Below are positions 1 to 8,563 of a stretch of DNA of 38,648 bases, one piece after another. Where the stretch lies: contig JACVQK010000002.1 in the NCBI GenBank assembly GCA_015661155.1, positions 1-38,648 on the forward strand. The letters are read 5' to 3'. The notes below the pieces were generated by a model. The model did no database searches and was not told the origin of the DNA. It saw only the letters and a program-made list of their open reading frames with translations. A program made the position numbers and the translations under genes. Numbering within the stretch: the first letter of the stretch is position 1; the number at the start of each line of letters is the position of its first letter. Origin of the DNA: Dehalococcoidia bacterium (lineage in GTDB: Bacteria; Chloroflexota; Dehalococcoidia; Lucifugimonadales; UBA2985).

Positions 1-54
1 CTGGTTGCAGGCTTTCCATGTTTCTATGATGGTGCGAATCGGTACTCTGGACAT
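1..54 (-). CDS. Possible N-terminus of a truncated CDS running off the left edge (MSRVPIRTIIETWKACNQ...)
   Basis: ATG at 54..52 on the minus strand with an open frame to the window edge; only 18 codons visible and no clear SD. Confidence 0.25.
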   Translation of the reverse strand, partial: MSRVPIRTIIETWKACNQ

Positions 55-146
55 GGTTCATTCTACACGCCCTGTACTATATGTTGTGAGAGAATAAGGC
101 CCCTGTACAGGATGTCAAAAGACTCCTTCGACCATCCCCCTGCCTT

Positions 147-638
147 CTAGCCTCGACGGGGGCGGTGCCTGTCTGCACTGTCCAACATTATGGTAACAGG
201 GCCCTCATTCTGTATGTCCACCAGCATACGCTGCTGGAAGCGCCCGGTCTCTGCTCGAAGACCGGTCTCCTTGAACAGCTCAACGGCCCTCTCAAAGAGG
301 GCTTCCGCCTCTTGAGGAGAGGCTGCCCCGCTGAAAGAGGGCCGACGCCCCCTGCGGACATCGGCATAGAGGGTGAACTGGCTTACCAGCAGGAGCTGGG
401 CCGCCACTTCCATGGCGGAGCGATTGAACCTGCCGTCCTCGTCGTCGAAGATGCGCAGACTGACCACCTTGTCGACGATGTAGCGGGCATCCTCCTCCCC
501 GTCTCCCTGCCCTATCCCCAGGAAGACCACCAGGCCTTCACCTATCTGCCCCACCACCTCTCCCCCCACGGCCACGGATGCTCTGGCTACTCGCTGGACA
601 AGGGCACGCACCCCCACATCCCTCTGCTTAGCGACCAT
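147..638 (-). CDS. dtd: D-aminoacyl-tRNA deacylase (Dtd)
   Basis: RALVQRVARASVAVGGEVVGQIGEGLVVFLGIGQGD, LLVSQFTLYADVRRGRRPSF and GPVTIMLDS are Dtd motifs; ORF-track start (869) is too far upstream, true start is ATG 638 or GTG 611. Confidence 0.93.
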   Translation of the reverse strand: MVAKQRDVGVRALVQRVARASVAVGGEVVGQIGEGLVVFLGIGQGDGEEDARYIVDKVVSLRIFDDEDGRFNRSAMEVAAQLLLVSQFTLYADVRRGRRPSFSGAASPQEAEALFERAVELFKETGLRAETGRFQQRMLVDIQNEGPVTIMLDSADRHRPRRG

Positions 639-650
639 CTCAAAACGGAG

Positions 651-727
651 TTTCGAGATGGCGGCTCCCCTCCCCACCCTGGGGCGGGGAGGCTTCATCT
701 CGAAAGTCCCTGCGGACTTTCGAGATG
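651..727. promoter_or_regulatory. Three complementary segments forming alternative hairpins between fmdB-like gene and dtd
   Basis: TTTCGAGATG (651-660), CATCTCGAAA (696-705), TTTCGAGATG (718-727); strongest hairpin is ATCTCGAAAGTCC(697-709)/GGACTTTCGAGAT(714-726). Confidence 0.5.
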
Positions 728-732
728 ATTCC

Positions 733-990
733 CTACTCCTCCTTCGAGGAGGGTTCCTTCTCCTTGTGGGGCTTCTCGCCATCCTCCTCCCCACTTGGGG
801 GAGAGTAGTTCTTCCTGGCGTAGTCCGTGGTATAGAAGCCGCTGCCCTTGTAGATGATGACAGGGGCATGGAACCTCCGGCGTGACATCCCCTGGCAGAG
901 GGGACAAGACTCTACCGGCTCTGCATCAAAGCCCTGCCTCAGCTCAAAGCGGTGGTGACAGCTTCCGCACTCGTACTCGTATGTGGGCAC
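733..990 (-). CDS. FmdB family zinc ribbon protein
   Basis: MPTYEYECGSCHHRFELRQ...CPLCQG with two CxxC knuckles; GTG start. Confidence 0.88.
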   Translation of the reverse strand: MPTYEYECGSCHHRFELRQGFDAEPVESCPLCQGMSRRRFHAPVIIYKGSGFYTTDYARKNYSPPSGEEDGEKPHKEKEPSSKEE

Positions 991-1157
991 TTTACCTCCG
1001 TACTGATATTAGCAGCCGCAGTCTCGGGCTGCTAAGCCTCCCCTTCAATGTAAGAGGTTTTGACGCGCCTGTCAACAAAACGATCCAGTCGACTTCTCCC
1101 CTTCTTTCCTAAGGGGTAGCGCCGCGGCGGTAACTCATGCGGCAAGGGCCGGGGAAC

Positions 1158-1186
1158 TTGACCCCTTTCCAGAGCTGGCCTATGAT
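1158..1186 (+). promoter_or_regulatory. Sigma70-type promoter for tRNA-Pro: TTGACC-N17-TATGAT
   Basis: TTGACC 1158-1163, 17-nt spacer, TATGAT 1181-1186, 8 nt before the mature tRNA 5' end. Confidence 0.75.
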
Positions 1187-1194
1187 TAGGCAAT

Positions 1195-1266
1195 CGGGGT
1201 GTGGCGCAGCGGCAGCGCGCCTGGTTTGGGACCAGGAGGCCGGCGGTTCAAATCCGCCCACCCCGA
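1195..1266 (+). tRNA. tRNA-Pro (anticodon UGG), CCA not encoded
   Basis: 7-bp acceptor CGGGGTG/CACCCCG, D-arm GCGC/GCGC, anticodon stem CCTGG-TTTGGGA-CCAGG, T-arm GGCGG-TTCAAAT-CCGCC. Confidence 0.95.
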
Positions 1267-1483
1267 CTTCTGTGCCCTTCAACCGTCCCGACTCATGGTC
1301 TTAAACGAAATACCTCGCCACTTTTGTTGGCTCCATAACCAAGGCATCACGCTAGAAGCTCTTCAAGCGGAACAGGCCCCGGCTAGCAGGAAAACAACTC
1401 AACAAGACGTTTACTCTACCAATACCCAATCGAGACAGGCCCCAAAGATCATTCTGGGGCCTATGTGTGTGCAGCCCCTTCTT

Positions 1484-2053
1484 TCACCTTGGTTTGTCTC
1501 TGTTCTCAACTGCTATGGGCATCGGCGTATCGGAGGAAAACCTAAGCTGCTCAGGCTTTGCCTCCGATATATACCGCACATTTATCCAAAGTTCCAGATC
1601 ACAATACCACACGTCATCATAAGCGGTGCCCCCAGTAGACCCTACGGTAGGCCACCCGCTCATATTCAACTCGAAGGACTTTCCGGGAACTAGTGTTCCG
1701 ATGTCCAAGTCTTGGCTTCCGATCCTTACCTTGTCCGAAGCTAGGAAGAATCCCCTCGCTGTCACCTGCTGCAGTGTGCCGCCATTATTGGTTACTGTAC
1801 CGCGAAGTCCTGTCCAAACGTATTTGCCTTTATTAAACCCCACACCCTGACTCCAACCACATTCGACGTCACTTACTTGAAGACCTTTGGCAACGGTCGG
1901 CTTGTCAGCGGATGAGGTATTCGGCGTTTCACCCCCTTGGCAGTTCACGGATACCAGGAGAACCAGCAGCAGAAGCCACGACCAAGCCACAGCCCCGAGG
2001 CCCCACCGTAAGGTACGCAAACTTTGAATAGGCGTCTCCGCCCTCCAACCCAA
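1484..2053 (-). CDS. Putative secreted/lipoprotein, possibly FxLYD-like domain
   Basis: Hydrophobic N-terminus WLLLLVLLVSVNC followed by a Ser/Thr-rich linker and a beta-rich domain (GLRGTVTNNGGTLQQVTARGFFLASDKVRIG). Confidence 0.6.
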   Translation of the reverse strand: MGWRAETPIQSLRTLRWGLGAVAWSWLLLLVLLVSVNCQGGETPNTSSADKPTVAKGLQVSDVECGWSQGVGFNKGKYVWTGLRGTVTNNGGTLQQVTARGFFLASDKVRIGSQDLDIGTLVPGKSFELNMSGWPTVGSTGGTAYDDVWYCDLELWINVRYISEAKPEQLRFSSDTPMPIAVENRDKPR

Positions 2054-2082
2054 GGGGGAGCTGGCCTATCCAGCTCCCCCTT
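2052..2082. terminator. Strong 13-bp hairpin at the 3' end of the WLP operon (no T-tract)
   Basis: AAGGGGGAGCTGG(2052-2064) - CCTAT - CCAGCTCCCCCTT(2070-2082), just downstream of the fhs stop. Confidence 0.5.
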
Positions 2083-2093
2083 AAACCTCCTCG

Positions 2094-3866
2094 CTAATCT
2101 ACATCATGAAGTCCTTTGACCTTTCCGGTCTTCACATCCACATCAACCTTTCTGAAAGCTGGGTCAGAGCCGGTTCCAGGCATCAGACTGATGTCTCCAG
2201 CGACTGGGCAGAGGAACTTGGCACCGGAGTAGATCAGGACATCACGGATGGGCAGCGTCCACCCCTTGGGGACACCCTTGAGGGCCGGATTATGGGTCAG
2301 GCTCAAATGTGTCTTGACCATCATGGTCGCATACTCGTCATACTTGGCGTCAGCCTCGAAACTCTTGGCTTTGGCCTCAGCGTCGGCAGACCAGGAGACG
2401 CCATCAGCGCCGTAGACCACCTTGGCGATCTTATCCACCCGGTCTCGCAGTTTCATCTCATTGGGATACAGGAACTGGAAGTTATTCTTCTCCTTGCAGG
2501 CGTCCTTGACGGCATCAGCCAACTCCTGAGCACCAGCGCCGCCATTCGCAAAATGGGTTGCCACGGCGCAACGCGCTCCCGCCGCCTCGGCTATCCTGCG
2601 GACTATGGCAGCCTCTTCCTTGGTATCGGTGGGGAAGCTGTTTATGCACACCACGGGGTTGATGCCAGCCGCCCTGATGGTGTTGATGTGATGGAGCATG
2701 TTGGCACACCCCTTCTCCACCAGTTCAGGGTGGGACTGCTTATAGGCCGCTGGCAAAGCAACGCCAGGCACTACTCTGGGCCCGCCACCGTGCATCTTCA
2801 GCGAACGGATGGAGACAACCAGCACCGAAACATTGGGCTTGAGGCCGCTGTAGCGGGACTTCACATTCCAGAACTTCTCAAAGCCGATGTCGGCAGCAAA
2901 TCCGCTCTCGGTGACGTGATAGTCGAACATCTTCAGCCCCAGGCGGTCAGCGATAACCGATGACTGGCCCACCGCAATGTTGGCGAAGGGTCCGGCGTGC
3001 ACCATGCAGGGCTGGTACTCAGCCGTGCTGCACAGGGTGGGGTTAATGGTGTTGCGCATCCAGGCGGTCATGGCTCCGGCCACCTCCAGGTCCGCGGGAG
3101 TAACCGGATTGCCCTGTCTATCATAGGCTACAGTGATGTTGTTCATTCTCTCCCGCAGGTCAGCCAGGTCCTTGGCGATGGACAGCATGGCCATCAGCTC
3201 GGAGCTTACCGCGATGGCGAATCTGGACTCCATGAGGAAGCCGTTCATGCGCCCGCCGTGGCCGATGGTGATGTTGCGGAGAGCCTGGGCACAGTAGTCC
3301 ATAATCCAGGCCATCTCCACCCGGTTGGGGTCCACATCCAGGCGGCGCATGTGGCTCAGCCTGAGCAACCGTTCATCATCGTAGTTGCGCTCATGCTGCA
3401 TTCTGGAGGTGAGGGCCACCATGGCCAGGTTGTGGGCGTTCATGATGTCGTTGATATCACCGGTAAGACCCATGGAGAACTCGGAATGGGGGATGAGCAC
3501 GGCGTTGCCTCCGCCAGCGGCGGTGCCCTTGACGTTCATGGTCGGGCCGCCGGAAGGCTGGCGAATGCAGCCCCCCACATTCTCACCCTGCTTGCCCAGA
3601 CCCTCGATAAGGCCCATGGTGGTGGTTGTTTTGCCTTCCCCCAGGGGCGTGGGGGTAACCGCCGTCACCTCAACATACTTGCCGTCCGGCCTGTTCTTCA
3701 GGCGCTCCATTATCTTCAGGAAATCGAGCTTGGCCACCTTCCCATAGGCAAGTATCTCATCCTTCTGCAAACCCAGCTTTTGTCGCCACTCCTCGGGGGT
3801 TGGCATGTGCTCTTCGGCTGCATCGGCAATCTGCCAGTCCGCCATTTTCGACACGTCGTAGGGCAT
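2094..3866 (-). CDS. fhs: Formate--tetrahydrofolate ligase (divergent type)
   Basis: [16 protein letters not shown]-loop, [30 protein letters not shown]-terminal [21 protein letters not shown]; start ATG 3866 with aaggaggag SD. Confidence 0.9.
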   Translation of the reverse strand: MPYDVSKMADWQIADAAEEHMPTPEEWRQKLGLQKDEILAYGKVAKLDFLKIMERLKNRPDGKYVEVTAVTPTPLGEGKTTTTMGLIEGLGKQGENVGGCIRQPSGGPTMNVKGTAAGGGNAVLIPHSEFSMGLTGDINDIMNAHNLAMVALTSRMQHERNYDDERLLRLSHMRRLDVDPNRVEMAWIMDYCAQALRNITIGHGGRMNGFLMESRFAIAVSSELMAMLSIAKDLADLRERMNNITVAYDRQGNPVTPADLEVAGAMTAWMRNTINPTLCSTAEYQPCMVHAGPFANIAVGQSSVIADRLGLKMFDYHVTESGFAADIGFEKFWNVKSRYSGLKPNVSVLVVSIRSLKMHGGGPRVVPGVALPAAYKQSHPELVEKGCANMLHHINTIRAAGINPVVCINSFPTDTKEEAAIVRRIAEAAGARCAVATHFANGGAGAQELADAVKDACKEKNNFQFLYPNEMKLRDRVDKIAKVVYGADGVSWSADAEAKAKSFEADAKYDEYATMMVKTHLSLTHNPALKGVPKGWTLPIRDVLIYSGAKFLCPVAGDISLMPGTGSDPAFRKVDVDVKTGKVKGLHDVD

Positions 3867-3970
3867 CTTTCTCCTCCTTACGTTTCTCCCTCGTTTTTCA
3901 AAAGAGGGGGAGGGATGTCCACGGACACCCTCCTCCTCCATTGTTCCTGGAAACTCATATGTCAGGCCGA

Positions 3971-3998
3971 GCAGGGCAAGCCCTGCACCCACATTCAA
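3971..3998 (+). repeat. Dispersed hairpin repeat, copy 1 (GCAGGGCAAGCCCTGCACCCACATTCAA)
   Basis: 24 of 28 positions match copy 2 at 4864-4891; related partial copy at 25154-25180. Confidence 0.8.
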
Positions 3999-4014
3999 GG
4001 GTGATCAGGCGACA

Positions 4015-4806
4015 CTAGGTGCTTCCACCTCCCGGGGTCTCCTCCCGCTGGCTGGGAGTGATGTACTGGGGCTGCTTCTTGTAGGGCCTGAGCTTCTCCT
4101 CCACCTCCTCGTTCACCAGTAAGCCGGAGAGGTGCATCAGGGTGTCCTCCAGGCGGTCGTCGATCATTTCCCTATCCATGGCGGCCAGGCAGGGATACTG
4201 GTGGCTCAAGAGCCCTGCCCCGGGCAACGCGTCCTCCGCAGGGGTCCCCTCCAGCCTTGCGGCCATATAGTGAGTGGCACCACAGGGGGAACCCCGGACC
4301 ACCTCAATCCTCTCGATTATACCCGTCTCCGGGTTCACCGTCATGTTGAGCTTGGGCCTGCCGAAGTACCTGGCAAACTCCGATATGAGCTGGCTGGTGT
4401 ACGGTTGCGCCGCCCGCCGATAGCCGACGGCCTCCTCGGTAAGGGTGCAGAAGGTCTTGGGAAAGGCGGACTCCACCCCCATCTGCTCAAGCTCGCGCTG
4501 GAGCTGGTTCTTCAGGCCCGTGCGCATCCACGCGGAGTTGTCGATGGGGCACAGGACAGCCCTGGCTCCCGAGCGCTTGGCTATGGCTGGAATGAGCTGC
4601 GCCGATGAGGAGCTTTCGGTAAAGGCCAGAACCAGGTCTACCTGAGGCATAGTGGGAGGAAGGAACTCCTCGGGGTCATCAAGAATGATGGGGAGTCTAG
4701 CGGGTGGCCGGTAGGTCTCTATCGTCCACTCATGGGGGCCCCGGCTGCGAATGTTGTCCACAAAGCGCTGTCCCCAGAGTCCCTGTACGACGGCTAGTAT
4801 GCGCAT
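4015..4806 (-). CDS. DUF166 domain protein
   Basis: MRILAVVQGLWGQRFVDNIRSRGPHEW..., LDDPEEFLPPTMPQVDLVLAFTE, conserved Cys motifs FCTLTE, GSPCGATHYMAARL, HQYPCLAAM. Confidence 0.8.
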   Translation of the reverse strand: MRILAVVQGLWGQRFVDNIRSRGPHEWTIETYRPPARLPIILDDPEEFLPPTMPQVDLVLAFTESSSSAQLIPAIAKRSGARAVLCPIDNSAWMRTGLKNQLQRELEQMGVESAFPKTFCTLTEEAVGYRRAAQPYTSQLISEFARYFGRPKLNMTVNPETGIIERIEVVRGSPCGATHYMAARLEGTPAEDALPGAGLLSHQYPCLAAMDREMIDDRLEDTLMHLSGLLVNEEVEEKLRPYKKQPQYITPSQREETPGGGST

Positions 4807-4863
4807 TTTACTCCTCAAGAAAGCCCCGCTCCGGGGTCGCCGAAACTGGGCTGTAGTCGTTTA

Positions 4864-4891
4864 GCAGGGATCGCCCTGCACCCACAGTCAA
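4864..4891 (+). repeat. Dispersed hairpin repeat, copy 2 (GCAGGGATCGCCCTGCACCCACAGTCAA)
   Basis: Same orientation as 3971-3998, on the other side of the DUF166 gene. Confidence 0.8.
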
Positions 4892-4941
4892 TCCCGACAC
4901 GTCGGGACTGCACTGGTCTGACCATCCCGACACGTCGGGAT
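4892..4941. repeat. Tandem copies of short palindrome TCCCGACACGTCGGGA
   Basis: Exact copies at 4892-4907 and 4925-4940; related copies at 6455-6470, 26739-26754 and 30691-30707. Confidence 0.8.
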
Positions 4942-5037
4942 GGGGGACATCCCCAGACCCTCGCCAGAGGGGGCTTTGCCCCCTCTGCACTCCCCCAGAG
5001 GCCGTTTTGAGATAGACGTTTAGTCCTGTCCATGGGT

Positions 5038-5925
5038 CTATATCACGAGGCTGTGGCTACGGAGAGCGGGTGCGGGGTCCCGGAAATGCTTGTCGAAACC
5101 CAGCGCCCGGGGAGAGAGGCCAAAAGCCAACCCCATGAGCTCGGTGAAGTAGACAATGGGTATAGTCTTATTCTCCTGGCTGCCGTTGACCGCGTGCTCT
5201 CCCTGGTACGCATCCAGGTTGGTCTGGCAGAGAGGGCAGGCCGCCACCACCACATCTGCGCCCACCTCTCTGGCGTTGTCCAGTATCCTGGTGGTGAGCC
5301 TGGTCACCATGTCCGGCCTGGCCAGGGCTAAAGAGGCTCCGCAGCACTGGGTCTTGTACGACCAGTCCAGGGCCTCGGCACCCAGAACGGCCATCAGCCT
5401 GTCCATGGAGACAGGGTATTCGGGGTGGGCATCACGAGCGATGGCGTGAGGGCGGGTCAGCAGGCACCCGTAGTAGCAGGCCACCTTGAGTCCCGTGAGG
5501 GGCTGTGTCACCTTCTCTTTGATGGCGTCCAGGCCCACGTCCTTCACCATCACATCCAGCAGGTGGCGCACCCGCACACTGCCACCATAGCTGAGGCCCG
5601 CCTCGCTCAGAGCGGCGGCGGCCTGTGTGCGAAGGAGGGAGTCGTGGGCCAGGTGCTGGTTTGCTTTCTCCAGGGCTGCGAAGCAGCCGGAGCAGGGGGT
5701 GACCAGCTCCTGGCTGCCACTCCGCTCCGTCAGAGCCAGGTTACGTCCGGACAGGCTTATAGCCGACACCTCGTCCAGGGTCTGAAAGCAGGTGGCACCG
5801 CAGCAGTTCCAGTCCTCTAGCTCCGGAATGTCCATGCCCAGCGCACGAGCGACCTCTCGGAAGGACATGCCATAGGGCAGAGCACTGGCGGACAGGGCGC
5901 ACCCCGGGTAGAAGGCGTAGCTCAC
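5038..5925 (-). CDS. hdrB: Heterodisulfide reductase-like subunit B (two CCG domains)
   Basis: YPGCALSASA..., DWNCCGATCF, ACYYGCLLTRP, QCCGASLALARP, CPLCQTNLD. Confidence 0.92.
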   Translation of the reverse strand: MSYAFYPGCALSASALPYGMSFREVARALGMDIPELEDWNCCGATCFQTLDEVSAISLSGRNLALTERSGSQELVTPCSGCFAALEKANQHLAHDSLLRTQAAAALSEAGLSYGGSVRVRHLLDVMVKDVGLDAIKEKVTQPLTGLKVACYYGCLLTRPHAIARDAHPEYPVSMDRLMAVLGAEALDWSYKTQCCGASLALARPDMVTRLTTRILDNAREVGADVVVAACPLCQTNLDAYQGEHAVNGSQENKTIPIVYFTELMGLAFGLSPRALGFDKHFRDPAPALRSHSLVI

Positions 5926-6503
5926 GGCGACCCCTTTCGGCTGCGGGCTTTACGCAGCATGGCCCTCACCGCTTTGCCCCCCCGGTGTCTCTCTCCCAAT
6001 ATGTGCAGACGTCCCTGGCGGAAGAGCTGGAGGCCCATGGCCCTGTGCTTTAATGCCTCCCGAAGGTCCGTGGAAAGGTAGAAGCCAGCCAGCATAGGCA
6101 GCTCATGGAGGCGGCCGTAGCGCTCCACCGTTCCAGAAAACGCCCTGAGAAAGGCGGGCACAGTCGCCTGCTTGGGCATCATGCCCCGTTTCATGGCGAT
6201 TCCCTTCAGGGAGTACATCAGGTCTGTCACCGGCACGCCCTGAGGGCAGCGCGCGGCGCACAGATAGCACCCCACGCAGGTCCAGATGGCACTGCTCTCA
6301 AGCACGCGCTCTGTATTGCCAAGCTGCAACAGACGCACCACCTGGTGCGGCCTGATGTCCATGGCGTCCGCCACAGGACATCCCGCCGTGCACCGTTTGC
6401 ACTGGTAGCACAGCGCGACCTGGGCACCGTAGCGCCCCTCCATCTCCTCGGCCTCCCCGACACGTCGGGGCTGGGTCAAGAGCGAAACTTTCCCTTGTAG
6501 CAT
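5922..6503 (-). CDS. hdrC: Heterodisulfide reductase-like subunit C (2x[4Fe-4S])
   Basis: CYQCKRCTAGCPVAD and CVGCYLCAARCPQGVP; start ATG 6503; stop overlaps the hdrB start (ATGA). Confidence 0.9.
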   Translation of the reverse strand: MLQGKVSLLTQPRRVGEAEEMEGRYGAQVALCYQCKRCTAGCPVADAMDIRPHQVVRLLQLGNTERVLESSAIWTCVGCYLCAARCPQGVPVTDLMYSLKGIAMKRGMMPKQATVPAFLRAFSGTVERYGRLHELPMLAGFYLSTDLREALKHRAMGLQLFRQGRLHILGERHRGGKAVRAMLRKARSRKGSP

Positions 6504-6513
6504 GGGTGTCTTA

Positions 6514-7464
6514 TTACCTCTCCGGCGAGACGGAGGCGGCCAGGCGCATGGGCAGCGGCTTGAGGCCCGCCGTCTCCACAATCTCACCCACCGCCTCTTC
6601 CCACTCCAGGGCCATGATGTGGATTCCTGCAATCCCTTCCATCTCGCGTAGCTCCTGGATGGTCTCCACGCATATCTTGATCCCCTCTTTGCGGGCCTCG
6701 TTTCTCTCCACCCCCGCCATCCGCTGAACGACCTCCTCCGGCACATCCATCCCCGGCACCCGATCTCGCATGAACCGGGCAGCCCCCGCCGACCTGATGG
6801 GACCAACCCCTGCCAGGATGTACACCCGCTCGTGGATGCCCCTGTCCCTGACCTCCTGCATCCACTCTCTGAAGCGCTTGATGTTGAAGATGAGCTGGGT
6901 CTGGATGAAATCGGCTCCGGCGTTCACCTTCTTGGCCAGGCGGACGCTCCGGAACTGAAGGGGATGGCCAAAGGGGTTCTCCACGGCACCGACGAAGAGC
7001 CTCGGTTCAGGGTTGAGCTCCTCACCGTTCTGGAACTGCTTCTCATCCCGCATGTTCCGCACCATCTGCGTCAGCTGGAGGGAGTCCAGGTCGAACACGG
7101 GCTTGCTCTGGGGGTGGTTCCCCAGGCTGGGGTGATCGCCCGTCAGGCACAGCACGTTCTTGATGCCCATGGCTGCCGCTCCCAGCAGGTCGGACTGGAT
7201 GGCCATCCGGTTGCGGTCCCGGCACGTAACCTGGACGATGGGCTCCATCCCCTCTTGCAAGGCCATGAGGCCGCAGGCGATGCTGGCCATGCGGACAACC
7301 CCCGTGGGGTTGTCCGTGATGTTGGCCGCCAAAGCGTGGTCTCTGAGGAGCCTCGCCTTCCTTCGCACCACCTCAGCATCCACCGACTTGGGTGGGCCGA
7401 TCTCACTGGTAACGGCGAATCGCCCCTCCACCAGAGCCTGCTCCAGCTTGCTGCCCGCTTTCAT
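6514..7464 (-). CDS. metF: Methylenetetrahydrofolate reductase
   Basis: FAVTSEIGPPKS, NITDNPTGVVRMA, CLTGDHPSLGNHPQSKPVFDLDS, GADFIQTQLIFN; ORF-track upstream extension is spurious. Confidence 0.93.
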   Translation of the reverse strand: MKAGSKLEQALVEGRFAVTSEIGPPKSVDAEVVRRKARLLRDHALAANITDNPTGVVRMASIACGLMALQEGMEPIVQVTCRDRNRMAIQSDLLGAAAMGIKNVLCLTGDHPSLGNHPQSKPVFDLDSLQLTQMVRNMRDEKQFQNGEELNPEPRLFVGAVENPFGHPLQFRSVRLAKKVNAGADFIQTQLIFNIKRFREWMQEVRDRGIHERVYILAGVGPIRSAGAARFMRDRVPGMDVPEEVVQRMAGVERNEARKEGIKICVETIQELREMEGIAGIHIMALEWEEAVGEIVETAGLKPLPMRLAASVSPER

Positions 7465-8129
7465 ATCTTGAGGTCCTCCCTGACTATGCTGCGGCCACCC
7501 CGGCCCATCCCTGCGCTCCAGTCCTTGGGGGGCACTATCTCCTCCAGGGTATCGAGGAGCCCCAGCACCTCCAGCCTGTCGTAGATCAACTGCCAGCCGC
7601 AGGGGATATCCGGAGAGATCTCGCACACGCCGTCGTGGGAGCCGCCACAAGGGCCGTTGAGGAGGCTCTTGCTGCACCGGACTATGGGACACACACCCGC
7701 GAATCGACCCAGGACGCAGTCGCCACAGGCCGCGCAGCGGGCGCTCCAGACGCCCTGCTCCACGGGCATCCCCAGGAAGGAGGTGTTGAGACCCGGGTAG
7801 ACCCGCACCTTGGGAAAGCGCTCGGCGATGGCCTGCACCCCAATGCCGCAGCCCAGGGACAGCACCGCATCCACCGAGGCTATCTGCTCCGCCACCTGGT
7901 CCAGGAACTCCCACTCGCACTGGCGCTTCACCGTGGCTTCCAGGAACTCCTTCTCCTGCCCGCTGACGGCTCCGGCCATGCGCAGAGTGGAGGCCATGAC
8001 CCCCACCTCCTTCTCGCCACCGGCAAAGCACACGGTGACGCAGGTGCCACAACCCAGAATGAGCACCTTCTTGAAGGGGGATATCTGATCCCTGATCTCG
8101 TCCAGGGGTTTCTGCTCGCCCACAATCAT
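7461..8129 (-). CDS. metV: MetV-type methylenetetrahydrofolate reductase C-terminal/zinc-binding partner
   Basis: ILGCGTCVTVCFAGGEKEV, LSLGCGIGVQAIAERFP, CAACGDCVLGRFAGVCPIVRCSKSLLNGPCGGS; ATGA overlap with metF. Confidence 0.9.
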   Translation of the reverse strand: MIVGEQKPLDEIRDQISPFKKVLILGCGTCVTVCFAGGEKEVGVMASTLRMAGAVSGQEKEFLEATVKRQCEWEFLDQVAEQIASVDAVLSLGCGIGVQAIAERFPKVRVYPGLNTSFLGMPVEQGVWSARCAACGDCVLGRFAGVCPIVRCSKSLLNGPCGGSHDGVCEISPDIPCGWQLIYDRLEVLGLLDTLEEIVPPKDWSAGMGRGGRSIVREDLKI

Positions 8130-8563
8130 TTGACCACCTCCTTCTTCTGCCGGGAGACGGGAGAGGGACCCAGATTCCGGATTCGCTCAGTCATCTCGGT
8201 GGCGATCTTGGCGAAACGGGGCCCTTCCGATGAGGAGAGGTTGAACATCTCCAGACGCTCTCCGCCCACCCCGATGGACTCCAGCACCTGCTTGGCGTAT
8301 TGCACCCGGCGCTTCGCCTGTGTGTTCCCACTGATGAAGTGGCAGTTGCCCTCCAGGCAACCCGCCACCATCACGCCATCCACGCCCCCCTCGAAGGCCC
8401 GCAAGATGTGCAGCAGGTCAATGCGGCCGGTGCACATCAGCTTGATGACCAGGATGTTAGGAGGGTAGCGCAGCCTCATGGAGCCCGCCAGGTCCGCCGC
8501 GGCGGAGGCGCAGTAGTGGCAGCAGAAGGCGACTATCTGAGGCTCGAAGCCGTTGGTGCTCAT
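8126..8563 (-). CDS. mvhD: MvhD/FrhD-type hydrogenase iron-sulfur (delta) subunit
   Basis: PQIVAFCCHYCASAAADLAGSMRLRYPPNILVIKLMCTGRID, VMVAGCLEGNCHFISGN; ATGA overlaps with hdrA and metV. Confidence 0.92.
   Translation of the reverse strand: MSTNGFEPQIVAFCCHYCASAAADLAGSMRLRYPPNILVIKLMCTGRIDLLHILRAFEGGVDGVMVAGCLEGNCHFISGNTQAKRRVQYAKQVLESIGVGGERLEMFNLSSSEGPRFAKIATEMTERIRNLGPSPVSRQKKEVVK

Noticed and set aside
2052-2082. Canonical rho-independent terminator after fhs
   Set aside because: The hairpin is strong but lacks a downstream T-tract on either strand, so only a structural/processing role is supported
6514-8052. 512-aa ORF as a fused long MetF
   Set aside because: Residues before MKAGSK are the out-of-frame translation of metV; true MetF starts at 7464 with an ATGA overlap
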